Translations under genes and position numbers: made by a program
Shown here: positions 42,697-53,063 of the stretch, one piece after another
Layout of the letters: each line of letters begins with the position of its first letter
Numbering within the stretch: position 1 is the first letter of the stretch
Source: Pseudolactococcus insecticola
GTDB taxonomy: Bacteria > Bacillota > Bacilli > Lactobacillales > Streptococcaceae
Direction: 5' to 3'
Length of the DNA: 64,000 bases
Assembly (NCBI RefSeq): GCF_011170065.1
Contig: NZ_BLLH01000009.1
Location: 35,594-99,593, forward strand
Notes under the pieces: model-generated
The model's database searches: none
Told to the model about the DNA's origin: nothing
The model's input: the letters and a program-made list of their open reading frames with translations, nothing else

Positions 42697-43124
42697 TGCT
42701 AGTACCTAAACGTGTGAAACACCGCCGCGAATTCCGTGGCAAAATGCGTGGGGAAGCTAAAGGCGGTAAAGAAGTCGTTTTTGGTGAATTTGGTCTCCAA
42801 GCTACAACATCTCACTGGATCACAAACCGTCAAATCGAGGCAGCTCGTATTGCCATGACACGTTACATGAAACGTGGTGGTAAGGTTTGGATCAAAATCT
42901 TCCCTCATAAATCATACACTGCTAAAGCTATCGGGGTCCGTATGGGTTCTGGTAAAGGGGCACCTGAAGGTTGGGTATCTCCAGTTAAACGCGGTAAAGT
43001 AATGTTTGAAATCGGTGGCGTTTCTGAAGAAATCGCTCGCGAAGCATTACGTCTTGCATCACACAAACTTCCTGTTAAAACTAAGTTTGTTAAACGTGCT
43101 GAGGAGGAAACAAATGAAGCTTAA
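42696..43124 (+). CDS. rplP: 50S ribosomal protein L16
   Basis: 142 residues, [19 protein letters not shown] start, with [18 protein letters not shown] in the loop near the A site. It overlaps rpsC by one base and rpmC by 11. Confidence 0.97.
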   Translation: MLVPKRVKHRREFRGKMRGEAKGGKEVVFGEFGLQATTSHWITNRQIEAARIAMTRYMKRGGKVWIKIFPHKSYTAKAIGVRMGSGKGAPEGWVSPVKRGKVMFEIGGVSEEIAREALRLASHKLPVKTKFVKRAEEETNEA

Positions 43125-43320
43125 TGAAGTAAAATCACTTTTGACAGAACTTCGTGGTCTTTCAGCTGAAGAACTCGCAACTCGCGAACAAGATTTGAAA
43201 AAAGAATTGTTCGACTTGCGTTTCCAAGCAGCTGCTGGTCAGCTTGAAAATACTGTCCGCCTCAACGAAGTTAAGAAAACAATTGCTCGCGTGAAAACAG
43301 TTCAACGCGAAGCTAAATAA
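43114..43320 (+). CDS. rpmC: 50S ribosomal protein L29
   Basis: 68 residues from ATG 43114 with GAGGAGG upstream, inside the end of rpl[22 protein letters not shown] start; two-helix protein at the tunnel exit. Longer in-frame starts lie inside rplP and are rejected. Confidence 0.95.
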   Translation: MKLNEVKSLLTELRGLSAEELATREQDLKKELFDLRFQAAAGQLENTVRLNEVKKTIARVKTVQREAK

Positions 43321-43341
43321 TAGACAGGAGAAACCTTTATA

Positions 43342-43602
43342 ATGGAACGTAATCAACGTAAAGTTTATCAAGGCCGCGTGGTTTCTGACAAAATGGACAA
43401 AACCATTACAGTTGTCATCGAAACAAAACGTAACCACCCTGTCTATGGTAAACGTATTAACTACTCTAAAAAACTTAAAGCTCACGACGAAAACAACACA
43501 GCTAAAACTGGTGACATCGTTCGCGTGATGGAAACTCGTCCTTTGTCAAAAGACAAACGTTTCCGTCTTGTTGAAATCGTTGAAGAAGCAGTAATCATCT
43601 AA
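43342..43602 (+). CDS. rpsQ: 30S ribosomal protein S17
   Basis: 86 residues, [21 protein letters not shown] start, OB-fold primary binder of 16S rRNA. AGGAGA upstream. Confidence 0.97.
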   Translation: MERNQRKVYQGRVVSDKMDKTITVVIETKRNHPVYGKRINYSKKLKAHDENNTAKTGDIVRVMETRPLSKDKRFRLVEIVEEAVII

Positions 43603-43625
43603 CATTCTAAAAGGAGGAATTTGCT

Positions 43626-43994
43626 GTGATTCAATCAGAATCTCGTTTGAAAGTTGCTGATAACAGCGGTGCCAAAGAAATTCTTGCAATCAAAGTCCTA
43701 GGTGGCTCTGGTCGTAAATTCGCTGGTATCGGTGATGTTATCGTTGCATCTGTAAAATCTGCAGCTCCTGGTGGAGTTGTAAAAAAAGGTGAAGTTGTCA
43801 AAGCGGTTATCGTCCGTACTAAATCTGGAGCACGTCGTACTGACGGTTCTTACATCAAGTTCGACGAAAATGCTGCTGTTCTTATCAAAGATGATAAAAC
43901 ACCTCGTGGTACTCGTATCTTTGGCCCAGTTGCACGTGAATTGCGTGAAGGAAACTTCATGAAAATCGTGTCATTGGCACCAGAAGTACTTTAA
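43626..43994 (+). CDS. rplN: 50S ribosomal protein L14
   Basis: 122 residues from GTG 43626 (AGGAGG upstream), [19 protein letters not shown] start and the conserved [19 protein letters not shown] segment. Confidence 0.97.
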   Translation: MIQSESRLKVADNSGAKEILAIKVLGGSGRKFAGIGDVIVASVKSAAPGGVVKKGEVVKAVIVRTKSGARRTDGSYIKFDENAAVLIKDDKTPRGTRIFGPVARELREGNFMKIVSLAPEVL

Positions 43995-44007
43995 TCAAAC
44001 AATAGTC

Positions 44008-44041
44008 CCCTCATGTTCGTGAGGGTGTCGCTATAAGCGAC
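44008..44041 (+). other. Two tandem RNA hairpins between rplN and rplX
   Basis: CCCTCA (44008-44013) with TGAGGG (44020-44025), and GTCGC (44027-44031) with GCGAC (44037-44041). The hairpins stand one base apart, without a T run. Probably mRNA structure rather than a terminator, since genes on both sides belong to one operon. Confidence 0.5.
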
Positions 44042-44062
44042 GTAAGAAAATAGGAGAAAAAC

Positions 44063-44368
44063 ATGTTTGTCAAAACAGGTGATACTGTCAAAGTCATCAC
44101 AGGCAAAAGCCGTGGTGTGACCGGTAAAGTAATCAAAGCTTTGCCAAAAGCTAACAAAGTGGTTGTTGAAGGTGCTAACATCATCAAGAAACATCAAAAA
44201 CCTAACAACGAAAATCCAAACGGTGCGATTCTTGAAATCGAAGCGCCTATCCATGTGTCAAACGTACAAGTACTTGACAAAAATGGTGTCGCAGGCCGTG
44301 TTGGTTACAAAGTTGAAGGCGACAAAAAAGTACGTTACAACAAAAAATCTGGCGAAATCCTAGATTAA
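44063..44368 (+). CDS. rplX: 50S ribosomal protein L24
   Basis: 101 residues, [21 protein letters not shown] start (KOW motif), assembly initiator. TAGGAGA upstream. Confidence 0.97.
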   Translation: MFVKTGDTVKVITGKSRGVTGKVIKALPKANKVVVEGANIIKKHQKPNNENPNGAILEIEAPIHVSNVQVLDKNGVAGRVGYKVEGDKKVRYNKKSGEILD

Positions 44369-44390
44369 TAGACACGGAAAGGAGAATATA

Positions 44391-44933
44391 ATGACTAATC
44401 GTTTGAAAGAAAAATACACTAGCGAAGTAATCCCAGCGTTGACTGAACAATTCAACTACACATCTATTATGGCTGTGCCAAAAGTTGACAAAATCGTCCT
44501 TAACATGGGTGTTGGTGATGCAGTAAACAATTCGAAAAACCTTGATAAAGCAGTTGCTGAATTGGCTTTGATCTCAGGTCAAAAACCATTGATCACAAAA
44601 GCTAAGAAATCAATCGCTGGTTTCCGTTTGCGTGAAGGCGTTGCTATCGGTGCGAAAGTAACACTTCGTGGCGAACGTATGTACGAATTTCTTGATAAAT
44701 TGGTAACTGTCTCTCTTCCACGTGTCCGTGACTTCCATGGTGTCTCAAACAAAGCGTTTGATGGCCGTGGTAACTACACACTAGGTGTGAAAGAACAGCT
44801 CATCTTCCCAGAAATTACGTATGATAACGTAGATAAAGTTCGTGGTTTGGACGTTGTTATCGTAACAACTGCTAACACTGACGAAGAATCACGTGAATTG
44901 CTTGCTAAACTTGGCATGCCATTCGCTAAATAA
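44391..44933 (+). CDS. rplE: 50S ribosomal protein L5
   Basis: 180 residues, [23 protein letters not shown] start, binds 5S rRNA. AAAGGAGA upstream. Confidence 0.97.
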   Translation: MTNRLKEKYTSEVIPALTEQFNYTSIMAVPKVDKIVLNMGVGDAVNNSKNLDKAVAELALISGQKPLITKAKKSIAGFRLREGVAIGAKVTLRGERMYEFLDKLVTVSLPRVRDFHGVSNKAFDGRGNYTLGVKEQLIFPEITYDNVDKVRGLDVVIVTTANTDEESRELLAKLGMPFAK

Positions 44934-44951
44934 TACAGGAGGTAAATATCT

Positions 44952-45137
44952 TTGGCTAAAAAATCAATGATTGCAAAGAACAAGCGCGCAGCGAAGTTCT
45001 CAACGCAAGCTTACACACGCTGTGAAAAATGTGGACGTCCACATTCAGTATACCGTAAATTCCAACTTTGCCGTATTTGCTTCCGCGAATTGGCATACAA
45101 GGGTCAAATCCCTGGCGTGAAAAAAGCGTCTTGGTAA
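44952..45137 (+). CDS. rpsN: 30S ribosomal protein S14, zinc-binding type Z
   Basis: 61 residues from TTG 44952 (CAGGAGG upstream). Two CxxC pairs (CEKC and CRIC) bind zinc. This is the short C+ form. A 180-nt gap with an internal promoter follows. Confidence 0.96.
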   Translation: MAKKSMIAKNKRAAKFSTQAYTRCEKCGRPHSVYRKFQLCRICFRELAYKGQIPGVKKASW

Positions 45138-45317
45138 GATTTTAGCACCTTTTGCTTTGCATAAAATGCTAAAATAGAGTAGACTTGGAAGATGTTGCTT
45201 GGGCTTGCTCGAGTATCTGATTCTGGTATTATAAATCTGCTGGTATTTGCTAGTAGAGTCGTTAATGAACAAGTGATGCTTTGGTATCAAACTATTCATA
45301 ATAGGAGAAAAATAAAA
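45138..45317 (+). promoter_or_regulatory. rpsN-rpsH gap with hairpin and internal promoter
   Basis: ATTTTAGCA pairs with TGCTAAAAT at each end of 45139-45176. Further on TTGCTC (45205-45210), 16-bp spacer and TGG plus TATTAT (-10 at 45227-45232) form a good promoter for rpsH and the rest of the cluster. The gap also reads through in frame into rpsH, but no conserved protein is encoded there. Confidence 0.55.
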
Positions 45318-45716
45318 ATGGTAATGACAGATCCAATCGCAGATTTCCTCACACGTATCCGTAACGCTAACATGCGTAAATTTGACGTTGTTGAAGCACC
45401 TGCATCAAAAATCAAACGCGACATCGCAAACATCCTCAAAACTGAAGGCTACGTTAAAGACGTAGAATTCATCGAAGATGACAAACAAGGCATCATCCGT
45501 GTTTTCCTTAAATACGGTAAAGATGGCGAAAAAGTTATCACTAACTTGAAACGTATCTCTAAACCTGGTTTGCGTGTGTATGTTAAATCTGGTGAAGTGC
45601 CTAAAGTCCTTAACGGTCTTGGTACTGCCGTGATTTCTACATCTGAAGGTGTTGTAACTGATAAAGCTGCTCGTGCTAAAAACATCGGTGGTGAAGTACT
45701 CGCCTACGTTTGGTAA
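45318..45716 (+). CDS. rpsH: 30S ribosomal protein S8
   Basis: 132 residues from ATG 45318 (AGGAGA, 10 nt upstream), [18 protein letters not shown] start. S8 binds 16S rRNA and in E. coli represses the spc operon. The longer frame from 45192 is not conserved and rejected. Confidence 0.96.
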   Translation: MVMTDPIADFLTRIRNANMRKFDVVEAPASKIKRDIANILKTEGYVKDVEFIEDDKQGIIRVFLKYGKDGEKVITNLKRISKPGLRVYVKSGEVPKVLNGLGTAVISTSEGVVTDKAARAKNIGGEVLAYVW

Positions 45717-45794
45717 GAATTGTTTTCAATTCTATCTGCAAACTGGAAATTCAGTAGTTTAACTGCTGAAAGCCCGTGAAAACAGTTCGCTGTT
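45716..45794 (+). other. Three RNA hairpins between rpsH and rplF
   Basis: AGAATTG (45716-45722) with CAATTCT (45727-45733), loop TTTT. TTCAGTAG (45750-45757) with CTGCTGAA (45763-45770), one G-U pair. AACAG (45781-45785) with CTGTT (45790-45794), loop TTCG. No T run follows any of them. Confidence 0.55.
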
Positions 45795-45826
45795 ATGGCG
45801 GATTGACAATCTAACAGGAGACAAAA

Positions 45827-46363
45827 ATGTCACGTATTGGTAATAAAGTAATTACTATCCCTGCTGGCGTTGAGGTTAAACTTGACGGCAACACGGCGAC
45901 AGTAAAAGGTCCTAAAGGTGAACTAACACGTTCATTTTCTAGCGACATCGAAATCAAAGTAGAAGGTACAGAGATCACTTTGCACCGTCCAAATGATTCA
46001 AAAGAAATGAAGACAATCCACGGTACAACTCGTGCTAACCTCAACAACATGGTTGTTGGTGTTTCAGAAGGATTTAAAAAACAACTTGAAATGCGTGGTG
46101 TTGGTTACCGTGCACAACTTGCTGGTAGCAAATTGACACTTTCAGTTGGTAAATCACATCCTGATGAAGTTGTAGCGCCTGACGGCATCACTTTTGAAGT
46201 GCCATCAAATACTGAAATCAACGTATCTGGTAGCAATAAAGAAGTTGTTGGCGAAGTTGCTGCCTACATCCGTGGCTTGCGCCCACCAGAACCTTATAAA
46301 GGTAAAGGTATCCGTTACGTTGGCGAATTCGTACGACGTAAAGAAGGTAAGACAGGTAAATAA
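45827..46363 (+). CDS. rplF: 50S ribosomal protein L6
   Basis: 178 residues, [17 protein letters not shown] start and [25 protein letters not shown] end. AGGAGA upstream. Confidence 0.97.
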   Translation: MSRIGNKVITIPAGVEVKLDGNTATVKGPKGELTRSFSSDIEIKVEGTEITLHRPNDSKEMKTIHGTTRANLNNMVVGVSEGFKKQLEMRGVGYRAQLAGSKLTLSVGKSHPDEVVAPDGITFEVPSNTEINVSGSNKEVVGEVAAYIRGLRPPEPYKGKGIRYVGEFVRRKEGKTGK

Positions 46364-46375
46364 AATTCCACATCA

Positions 46376-46538
46376 AAGTGACTGTATTACTTTTTTGCTT
46401 ACAGTTACTTAGAACTGGTATTTTATGTTAATACTTGACTTATTAAAGACAACAAACACACATCTTGGAGAGAGTTTGGCTGCGCAAAGTGGCTTGACAG
46501 CTACTAAGATGGCACAGAAAAAATTAGAGGTAAAAATT
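46376..46538 (+). other. rplF-rplR gap with hairpin
   Basis: AAGTGACTGTA (46376-46386) pairs with TACAGTTACTT (46400-46410) with one wobble. The loop contains a run of six T. The remaining 128 nt are open in the rplR frame, but the translation has no recognisable conservation. No clear promoter is seen. GAGGT before GTG 46539 sets the rplR start. Confidence 0.45.
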
Positions 46539-46886
46539 GTGATTTCTAAAGCAGATAAAAATAAAACGCGTCAAAAGCGTCATCGCCGTGTACGCGGTAA
46601 AATCTCTGGAACTGCAGAGCGCCCACGTTTGAATGTTTTTCGTTCTAACACAAACATCTATGCACAAGTAATTGATGACATAGCAGGTGTAACGCTCGCA
46701 AGCGCCTCATCATTGAAAGAAACTGGCACTAAAACTGAACAAGCAACAGCAGTTGGTGCAACAGTTGCTAAAGCAGCAGTTGCTGCTGGCGTAACTGAAG
46801 TAATCTTCGACCGTGGTGGATACCTTTACCATGGACGTGTGCAAGCACTCGCTGAGTCTGCACGTGAAAATGGACTTAAATTCTAA
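46539..46886 (+). CDS. rplR: 50S ribosomal protein L18
   Basis: 115 residues from GTG 46539 (GAGGT upstream), [21 protein letters not shown] start. It binds 5S rRNA with L5. The in-frame extension to 46425 would add 38 non-conserved residues. Confidence 0.95.
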   Translation: MISKADKNKTRQKRHRRVRGKISGTAERPRLNVFRSNTNIYAQVIDDIAGVTLASASSLKETGTKTEQATAVGATVAKAAVAAGVTEVIFDRGGYLYHGRVQALAESARENGLKF

Positions 46887-46906
46887 GGAAAGGGGTAGAC
46901 ACTAAA

Positions 46907-47401
46907 ATGGCTAGAAACGAAGAAGTAAAAGAATTCGAAGAACGTGTTGTTGGTATCAACCGTGTAACTAAAGTTGTTAAAGGCGGACGTCGTCTGCGTT
47001 TTGCAGCGCTTGTTGTAGTTGGTGACCGCAATGGTCGCGTTGGTTTTGGTACTGGTAAAGCACAAGAAGTACCAGAAGCAATCCGTAAAGCTATCGAAGC
47101 AGCTAAAAAGAACATGATTACTGTTCCTATGGTTGGTACGACTGTACCTCACCAAGTTCTTGGTGAATTTGGCGGCGGTAAGATCTTGATCAAACCTGCT
47201 GTTGAAGGGGCCGGAGTTGCGGCTGGTGGTGCTGTACGTGCCGTCCTCGAACTTGCTGGTGTGGCTGATGTCACATCTAAATCACTTGGTTCAAACACAC
47301 CAATCAATGTTGTTCGCGCAACAGTTGATGGTTTGAAGCAACTCAAACGTGCTGAAGATGTTGCCGCATTGCGTGGTGTATCTGTAGCAGACTTAGCTTA
47401 A
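46907..47401 (+). CDS. rpsE: 30S ribosomal protein S5
   Basis: 164 residues; [21 protein letters not shown] is the double-stranded RNA-binding part and spectinomycin-contact region, followed by the [16 protein letters not shown] segment. Confidence 0.97.
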   Translation: MARNEEVKEFEERVVGINRVTKVVKGGRRLRFAALVVVGDRNGRVGFGTGKAQEVPEAIRKAIEAAKKNMITVPMVGTTVPHQVLGEFGGGKILIKPAVEGAGVAAGGAVRAVLELAGVADVTSKSLGSNTPINVVRATVDGLKQLKRAEDVAALRGVSVADLA

Positions 47402-47411
47402 GGAGGATAAC

Positions 47412-47594
47412 ATGGCTCAAATTAAAATTACTTTGACTAAGTCTCCAATTGGCCGCTTGCCTGCTCAACGCGCAACTGTTAAAGCGCTTGGCCTTGGCAA
47501 ATTGTCAAGCTCAGTCATTAAAGAAGAATCACCTGCTATCAAGGGAATGGTTACTAAAATCGCTCACTTGGTAACAGTTGAAGAAGTTAAATAA
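47412..47594 (+). CDS. rpmD: 50S ribosomal protein L30
   Basis: 60 residues, [20 protein letters not shown] start. AAGGAGG upstream. A closed RNA structure begins on the first base after its stop codon. Confidence 0.96.
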   Translation: MAQIKITLTKSPIGRLPAQRATVKALGLGKLSSSVIKEESPAIKGMVTKIAHLVTVEEVK

Positions 47595-47679
47595 GGCTCA
47601 GTCCATTTAACAAAAAATAAGCGAGCCTGACACTTCCGCGAATTCCCGCGAAAGTGTCTTGGCGTTTAGTGAGAGCCTA
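47595..47679 (+). other. Closed structured RNA element between rpmD and rplO
   Basis: AGGCTC (47595-47600) pairs with GAGCCT (47674-47679) to close an 85-nt domain. Inside, GACACTTCCGCG (47630-47641) pairs with CGCGAAAGTGTC (47648-47659) with a single mismatch, and GCC/GGC (47626-47628, 47662-47664) extends it. No T run follows. It is the strongest fold in the ribosomal gaps; its function is unknown. Confidence 0.6.
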
Positions 47680-47706
47680 AAAATGGCTCAAATAGGAGAA
47701 ATAATA

Positions 47707-48156
47707 ATGAAGTTGAATGAACTCAAAGCTGCTGAAGGCAGCCGTAAAGTCCGTAATCGTGTTGGTCGTGGGACTTCGTCTGGTAATGGTAAAACATCTG
47801 GTCGTGGTCAAAAAGGTCAAAAATCTCGTTCAGGCGGCGGTGTTCGTCTTGGATTCGAGGGTGGTCAAACACCTTTGTTCCGTCGTATGCCTAAACGTGG
47901 TTTCTTGAATGTTAACCGTAAAGATTACGCAATCGTGAACCTTGACACTTTGAATCGTCTTGAAGATGGCGCAACTGTTTCAGCTGAAACATTGCTTGCT
48001 GCTAAAATCATCAAAGATGTCCAATCAGGTGTAAAAGTTCTCGGTAACGGTGAGCTGACGGCTAAAAACCTCAAAGTTGAAGTAGCAAAAGTTTCTGCAT
48101 CTGCAAAAGCTGCTATCGAAGCAAATGGTGGTTCAGTCGTAACTCCTGAAGCCTAA
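47707..48156 (+). CDS. rplO: 50S ribosomal protein L15
   Basis: 149 residues from ATG 47707 (AGGAGA upstream), [22 protein letters not shown] start. The extension to 47659 lies in the structured gap and is rejected. Confidence 0.96.
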   Translation: MKLNELKAAEGSRKVRNRVGRGTSSGNGKTSGRGQKGQKSRSGGGVRLGFEGGQTPLFRRMPKRGFLNVNRKDYAIVNLDTLNRLEDGATVSAETLLAAKIIKDVQSGVKVLGNGELTAKNLKVEVAKVSASAKAAIEANGGSVVTPEA

Positions 48157-48262
48157 AAGTTGTCAATAGTCTGTTGGGATTTCCCTTCAGACTTTTGCCA
48201 CTTTTATCTATATATTAAAAATAGGTCATGACTTATTTTTAATACTAGCATAAAGGAGTTCC

Positions 48263-49573
48263 ATGTTTTTTAAACTCTTGATACAAGCGTTCAAGGTTAA
48301 AGACGTCAGAAGTAAAATCCTTTTCACACTTGGTATTCTCTTTGTTTTCCGCCTTGGTGCGCATATTACTGTGCCAGGAATTAACGTGCAAAACTTGAAT
48401 GCCTTGAGTGATTTACCATTTTTGTCAATGATGAATATGGTATCAGGGAATGCCATGCAAAGCTTCTCCGTATTTGCCATGGGCGTATCGCCTTATATTA
48501 CGGCGTCTATCATCGTTCAGTTGTTGCAGATGGATATTTTACCGAAGTTTGTCGAATGGGGCAAGCAAGGTGAAATTGGCCGTCGTAAACTCAACCAAGC
48601 GACACGTTATATCTCGCTCGTGCTTGCGATGTTACAATCTGTTGGAATTACCGCTGGGTTTCAGGCAATGAGCTCGCGAAATATCGTCAACAATCCGACT
48701 TGGCAGACTTATCTCTTTATCGGGATCATTTTGACCACGGGATCGATGGTTGTTGTTTGGTTGGGTGAACAAATCACTGCAAATGGTTGGGGTTCCGGTG
48801 TTTCTGTGATTATCTTCGCTGGGATTATCTCGTCTATTCCACGGACTTTTGTTGAACTTTATCAAGATAAGTTTGTGAATGTACGTCCTGATCAAATTCC
48901 AGGGTCAATCATCTTTGTCATCATTTTGTTTATCGTGATGGCGATTGTTGTCTTTGTTACAACCTTCATCCAACAGGCTGAACGCAAAATTCCAATCCAA
49001 TATACGAAACTCGTACAAGGTGCCCCAACGAGTTCATACTTGCCACTGCGGGTCAATCCTGCTGGCGTGATTCCAGTAATCTTTGCAAGTTCAATCTCAA
49101 CGGCACCAGCAACAATCCTACAATTTTTCCAATCCTCAAATAAGGATATTCCTTGGATTGAAACGTTGAAAAATGCTTTGGACTACAACACTTGGACGGG
49201 AATGATTTTCTATGCCCTGTTGATTGTCTTATTTACATTTTTCTATGCTTTTGTACAAGTAAATCCAGAAAAGATGTCGGAAAATTTGCAAAAACAAGGG
49301 TCATATATCCCGTCTGTACGTCCGGGTAAAGGAACAGAAAAATATATTTCACGTTTATTGATTCGTTTGTCAACGGTTGGTGCGCTTTTTCTCGGATTCA
49401 TTTCAATTATTCCGATTATTGCCGCCAATCAGTTTGGCCTACCCAAGATGGTTGCACTAGGTGGTACAAGCCTCCTTATCTTGATTTCAACTGGTATTCA
49501 AGGTGCTAAACAACTTGAAGGGTATATGCTAAAACGCAAATACAAAGGCTTTATGGACGACCCTATCAACTAA
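48263..49573 (+). CDS. secY: Preprotein translocase subunit SecY
   Basis: A 436-residue channel with ten helices. PFLSMMNMVSGNAMQSFSVFAMGVSPYITASI contains the plug and TM2 region; the cytosolic loop has RGPGKGTE-like PSVRPGKGTEKYI. AAAGGAG upstream. It closes the spc part; a terminator follows, unlike the continuous arrangement in many genomes. Confidence 0.97.
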   Translation: MFFKLLIQAFKVKDVRSKILFTLGILFVFRLGAHITVPGINVQNLNALSDLPFLSMMNMVSGNAMQSFSVFAMGVSPYITASIIVQLLQMDILPKFVEWGKQGEIGRRKLNQATRYISLVLAMLQSVGITAGFQAMSSRNIVNNPTWQTYLFIGIILTTGSMVVVWLGEQITANGWGSGVSVIIFAGIISSIPRTFVELYQDKFVNVRPDQIPGSIIFVIILFIVMAIVVFVTTFIQQAERKIPIQYTKLVQGAPTSSYLPLRVNPAGVIPVIFASSISTAPATILQFFQSSNKDIPWIETLKNALDYNTWTGMIFYALLIVLFTFFYAFVQVNPEKMSENLQKQGSYIPSVRPGKGTEKYISRLLIRLSTVGALFLGFISIIPIIAANQFGLPKMVALGGTSLLILISTGIQGAKQLEGYMLKRKYKGFMDDPIN

Positions 49574-49576
49574 GCT

Positions 49577-49624
49577 GAAAATGAAATACAAGAGTCTGAC
49601 TTTGGTCGGGCTTTTTCATTTTTC
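49577..49624 (+). terminator. Terminator after secY
   Basis: AGTCTGAC (49593-49600) pairs with GTCGGGCT (49605-49612) with two wobble pairs. Outer A-rich and T-rich arms extend it, followed by T residues. It separates the spc part from adk. Confidence 0.7.
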
Positions 49625-49666
49625 GTCTTGAAATGCTGAGACTTTTTTCAAAGTTGTGATTTGATA

Positions 49667-49695
49667 TTGTCAAAAGTGCTTTAAAAGGCTAAAAT
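49667..49695 (+). promoter_or_regulatory. adk promoter
   Basis: TTGTCA (49667-49672), 17-bp spacer, TAAAAT (49690-49695). The ribosome site TTGGAGA precedes ATG 49740. Confidence 0.7.
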
Positions 49696-49721
49696 AGTAA
49701 TGTAGCTAAAAAATCAGATAA

Positions 49722-50387
<666 letters not shown>

Positions 50388-50431
50388 TCAGAACGTTTGA
50401 AAATAAGTTAAAAGTAATTCAGATAAGTGAC

Positions 50432-50480
50432 TTGTAAAAGTCGGACTAGTATGGTATAATATCCTAGTCCGACTTTTAGA
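50432..50480 (+). promoter_or_regulatory. infA promoter nested in the adk terminator
   Basis: TTGTAA (50432-50437), 17-bp spacer, TGG plus TATAAT (-10 at 50455-50460). A perfect 14-bp inverted repeat, AAAAGTCGGACTAG (50436-50449) and CTAGTCCGACTTTT (50464-50477), surrounds the -10, which lies in the 14-nt loop. Read-through RNA from adk forms the terminator; RNA started here (about 50467) has only the 3' arm and cannot. Confidence 0.85.
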
Positions 50481-50525
50481 TATTTATCGAAAAACTGGAC
50501 GAATTTAAAGAGGAGGTAAGTTGAC

Positions 50526-50744
50526 GTGGCAAAAGATGACGTAATCGAAATTGAAGGCAAAGTGATTGACACAATGCCCAACGCGATGTTCACAGTTGAG
50601 CTTGAAAATGGACACAAAATTTTGGCGACTATTTCTGGTAAAATGCGTAAGAATTATATCCGCATCTTGACTGGTGACCGTGTTACTGTTGAGATGTCGC
50701 CGTATGATTTGACTCGTGGACGTATTACATACCGATTTAAGTAG
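50526..50744 (+). CDS. infA: Translation initiation factor IF-1
   Basis: 72 residues from GTG 50526 (AGGAGG, about 9 nt upstream), [22 protein letters not shown] start, OB fold that binds the ribosomal A site. First gene of the alpha part, with its own strong promoter. Confidence 0.97.
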   Translation: MAKDDVIEIEGKVIDTMPNAMFTVELENGHKILATISGKMRKNYIRILTGDRVTVEMSPYDLTRGRITYRFK

Positions 50745-50773
50745 TCCAAACATTTTTATAGGAGGTATATACA

Positions 50774-50890
50774 ATGAAAGTAAGACCATCAGTTAAACCA
50801 ATGTGCGAATACTGCAAAGTTATTCGTCGTAACGGTCGTGTTATGGTAATTTGCCCTGTCAATCCAAAACACAAACAACGTCAGGGATAG
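50774..50890 (+). CDS. rpmJ: 50S ribosomal protein L36
   Basis: 38 residues from ATG 50774 (AGGAGG upstream). The sequence starts [19 protein letters not shown] and ends with KHKQRQG. CEYC, one further Cys and a His give the zinc-binding form. Confidence 0.97.
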   Translation: MKVRPSVKPMCEYCKVIRRNGRVMVICPVNPKHKQRQG

Positions 50891-50906
50891 AAAGGAAACA
50901 TAAAGA

Positions 50907-51272
50907 ATGGCTCGTATTGCTGGAGTTGACATTCCAAATGATAAACAAGTAGTAATTTCACTTACTTACGTCTTTGGAATCGGTCTCAAAACTGCTCAGA
51001 AAGTTCTCGCTGCCGCTGGTGTTGCTGAAAACATTCGCGTTAAAGACCTTACAACTGACCAAGAAGATGCTATCCGTCGTGAAGTTGATGGACTCAAAGT
51101 TGAAGGCGATCTTCGTCGTGAAGTAAACTTGAACATCAAACGCCTCATGGAAATCGGTAGCTATCGTGGCATGCGTCATCGTCGTGGTTTGCCTACTCGT
51201 GGTCAAAACACGAAGAACAACGCACGTACACGCAAAGGCCCTGCTAAATCAATCGCAGGCAAGAAAAAATAA
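50907..51272 (+). CDS. rpsM: 30S ribosomal protein S13
   Basis: 121 residues, [19 protein letters not shown] start and [20 protein letters not shown] tail, contacts tRNA and the 50S subunit. Confidence 0.97.
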   Translation: MARIAGVDIPNDKQVVISLTYVFGIGLKTAQKVLAAAGVAENIRVKDLTTDQEDAIRREVDGLKVEGDLRREVNLNIKRLMEIGSYRGMRHRRGLPTRGQNTKNNARTRKGPAKSIAGKKK

Positions 51273-51289
51273 TAGAAAGGAGATAAACA

Positions 51290-51673
51290 TTGGCTAAACC
51301 TACTCGTAAACGTCGTGTCAAGAAAAATATCGAATCTGGTGTTGTTCATATCCATGCGACTTTCAATAACACAATCGTTATGATCACAGACGTTCATGGT
51401 AACGCGCTTGCTTGGTCATCTGCTGGTGCTCTTGGCTTCAAAGGGTCTAAAAAATCGACTCCTTTCGCTGCTCAAATGGCATCTGAAGCTGCTGCTAAGT
51501 CTGCTCAAGAACATGGTTTGAAAACTGTTGCTGTAACTGTTAAAGGTCCTGGTCCAGGTCGTGAATCCGCTATCCGCGCACTCGCAGCTGCAGGTCTTAA
51601 CGTAACAGCAATCAGCGATGTGACGCCTGTACCCCATAATGGTGCACGTCCTCCAAAACGTCGTCGTGTCTAA
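51290..51673 (+). CDS. rpsK: 30S ribosomal protein S11
   Basis: 127 residues from TTG 51290 (AAAGGAGA upstream), [20 protein letters not shown] start and [13 protein letters not shown] end. Confidence 0.97.
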   Translation: MAKPTRKRRVKKNIESGVVHIHATFNNTIVMITDVHGNALAWSSAGALGFKGSKKSTPFAAQMASEAAAKSAQEHGLKTVAVTVKGPGPGRESAIRALAAAGLNVTAISDVTPVPHNGARPPKRRRV

Positions 51674-51725
51674 TTTCTAGGGTGCTTGTTGCTACTCTAA
51701 CATTTTGCACTGAAAGGAAATACAC

Positions 51726-52661
51726 ATGATTGAGTTTGAAAAACCAAAAATTACAAAATTTGATGAAGAAAATACCTATGGCAAATTTGTCGTAGAACCG
51801 CTTGAACGTGGTTATGGTACAACCTTAGGCAATTCTTTGCGTCGTATTCTTTTGTCGTCACTACCTGGTGCTGCTGTTACAAGCATTCAAATTGATGGGG
51901 TTCTCCATGAATTTGCGACGATTCCTGGTGTGCATGAAGATGTGATTCAAGTGATTCTTGCTATCAAAGGTCTTGCAATCAAATCATACGTTGAGACGGA
52001 AAAAATTATTGAGCTTGATGTGACGGGGCCTGCTGTTGTAACGGCTGGAGACATCCTCACTGATAGCGACATCGAGATTGTCAACAAAGATCACTACCTG
52101 TTCACACTTGCTGAGGGTCATTCTGTGAATGCTCGCATGACAGTGAACTCAGGTCGTGGTTATGTCCTTGCTGAAGATAATAAACAAGCTGAAGCACCAA
52201 TCGGGACAATCGCTGTGGATTCGTCTTACACGCCTGTCAACAAGGTTAATTACCAAGTTGAGCCAGCACGTGTGGGTGAAAAAGATAACTTTGACAAATT
52301 GTCACTGGAAATCTTTACAAACGGCACAATCTCTGCAGAAGATGCTTTGTCATTGTCTGCAAAAATTTTGACTGACCATTTGGGACTCTTTGTCAATCTA
52401 TCTGAAGTGGCGCAAGCTGCGGATACATTGGTTGATAAAAACGAGGTCAAACCTGAGCGTGCTCTGGACAAGGTCATCGAAGAACTTGATCTTTCTGTTC
52501 GATCTTATAACTGTTTGAAACGTGCCGGTATCAATACTGTTGCTGATCTTGCTGATATGAGCGAACCTGAAATGCTCAAAGTGAAAAACTTGGGTCGTAA
52601 ATCTCTGGTTGAAGTCAAGGACAAACTTGACAGCCTTGGATTGTCGCTCAAAAAAGACTAA
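51726..52661 (+). CDS. rpoA: RNA polymerase alpha subunit
   Basis: 311 residues. The N-terminal assembly domain has [24 protein letters not shown], and the C-terminal domain (about 240-311) [20 protein letters not shown] binds UP elements and activators. AAAGGAAA upstream. Confidence 0.98.
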   Translation: MIEFEKPKITKFDEENTYGKFVVEPLERGYGTTLGNSLRRILLSSLPGAAVTSIQIDGVLHEFATIPGVHEDVIQVILAIKGLAIKSYVETEKIIELDVTGPAVVTAGDILTDSDIEIVNKDHYLFTLAEGHSVNARMTVNSGRGYVLAEDNKQAEAPIGTIAVDSSYTPVNKVNYQVEPARVGEKDNFDKLSLEIFTNGTISAEDALSLSAKILTDHLGLFVNLSEVAQAADTLVDKNEVKPERALDKVIEELDLSVRSYNCLKRAGINTVADLADMSEPEMLKVKNLGRKSLVEVKDKLDSLGLSLKKD

Positions 52662-52682
52662 TAAAATCTAATAGGAGGAATC

Positions 52683-53063
52683 ATGGGTTACCGTAAACTT
52701 GGACGTAAATCTGATCAACGTAAAGCTATGCTTCGCGATTTGACGACTGACTTGATCATCAACGAATACATCGTAACTACTGAAGCTCGCGCTAAAGAAG
52801 TTCGTAAAACTGTTGAAAAAATGATCACACTCGGAAAACGTGGCGATCTTCATGCACGCCGTCAAGCTGCTGCTTACGTACGCAACGAAATCGCTGAAAA
52901 AGATTTCAACGAAGAAACTGAAACTTTCCCAACTGCGCTTCAAAAATTGTTTAGCGACATCGCTACACGTTATGAAGGCCGCAATGGTGGATACACACGT
53001 ATTCTTAAAACTGAACCACGCCGTGGCGATGCTGCACCAATGGCAATTATTGAACTTGTTTAA
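52683..53063 (+). CDS. rplQ: 50S ribosomal protein L17
   Basis: 126 residues, [20 protein letters not shown] start, last gene of the supercluster. AGGAGG upstream. The terminator lies 120 nt downstream. Confidence 0.97.
   Translation: MGYRKLGRKSDQRKAMLRDLTTDLIINEYIVTTEARAKEVRKTVEKMITLGKRGDLHARRQAAAYVRNEIAEKDFNEETETFPTALQKLFSDIATRYEGRNGGYTRILKTEPRRGDAAPMAIIELV

Noticed and set aside
46425..46538. Extended L18 or separate small protein before rplR
   Set aside because: L18 proteins start near the [12 protein letters not shown] region. GTG 46539 has a proper ribosome site, and the extension has no recognisable pattern.
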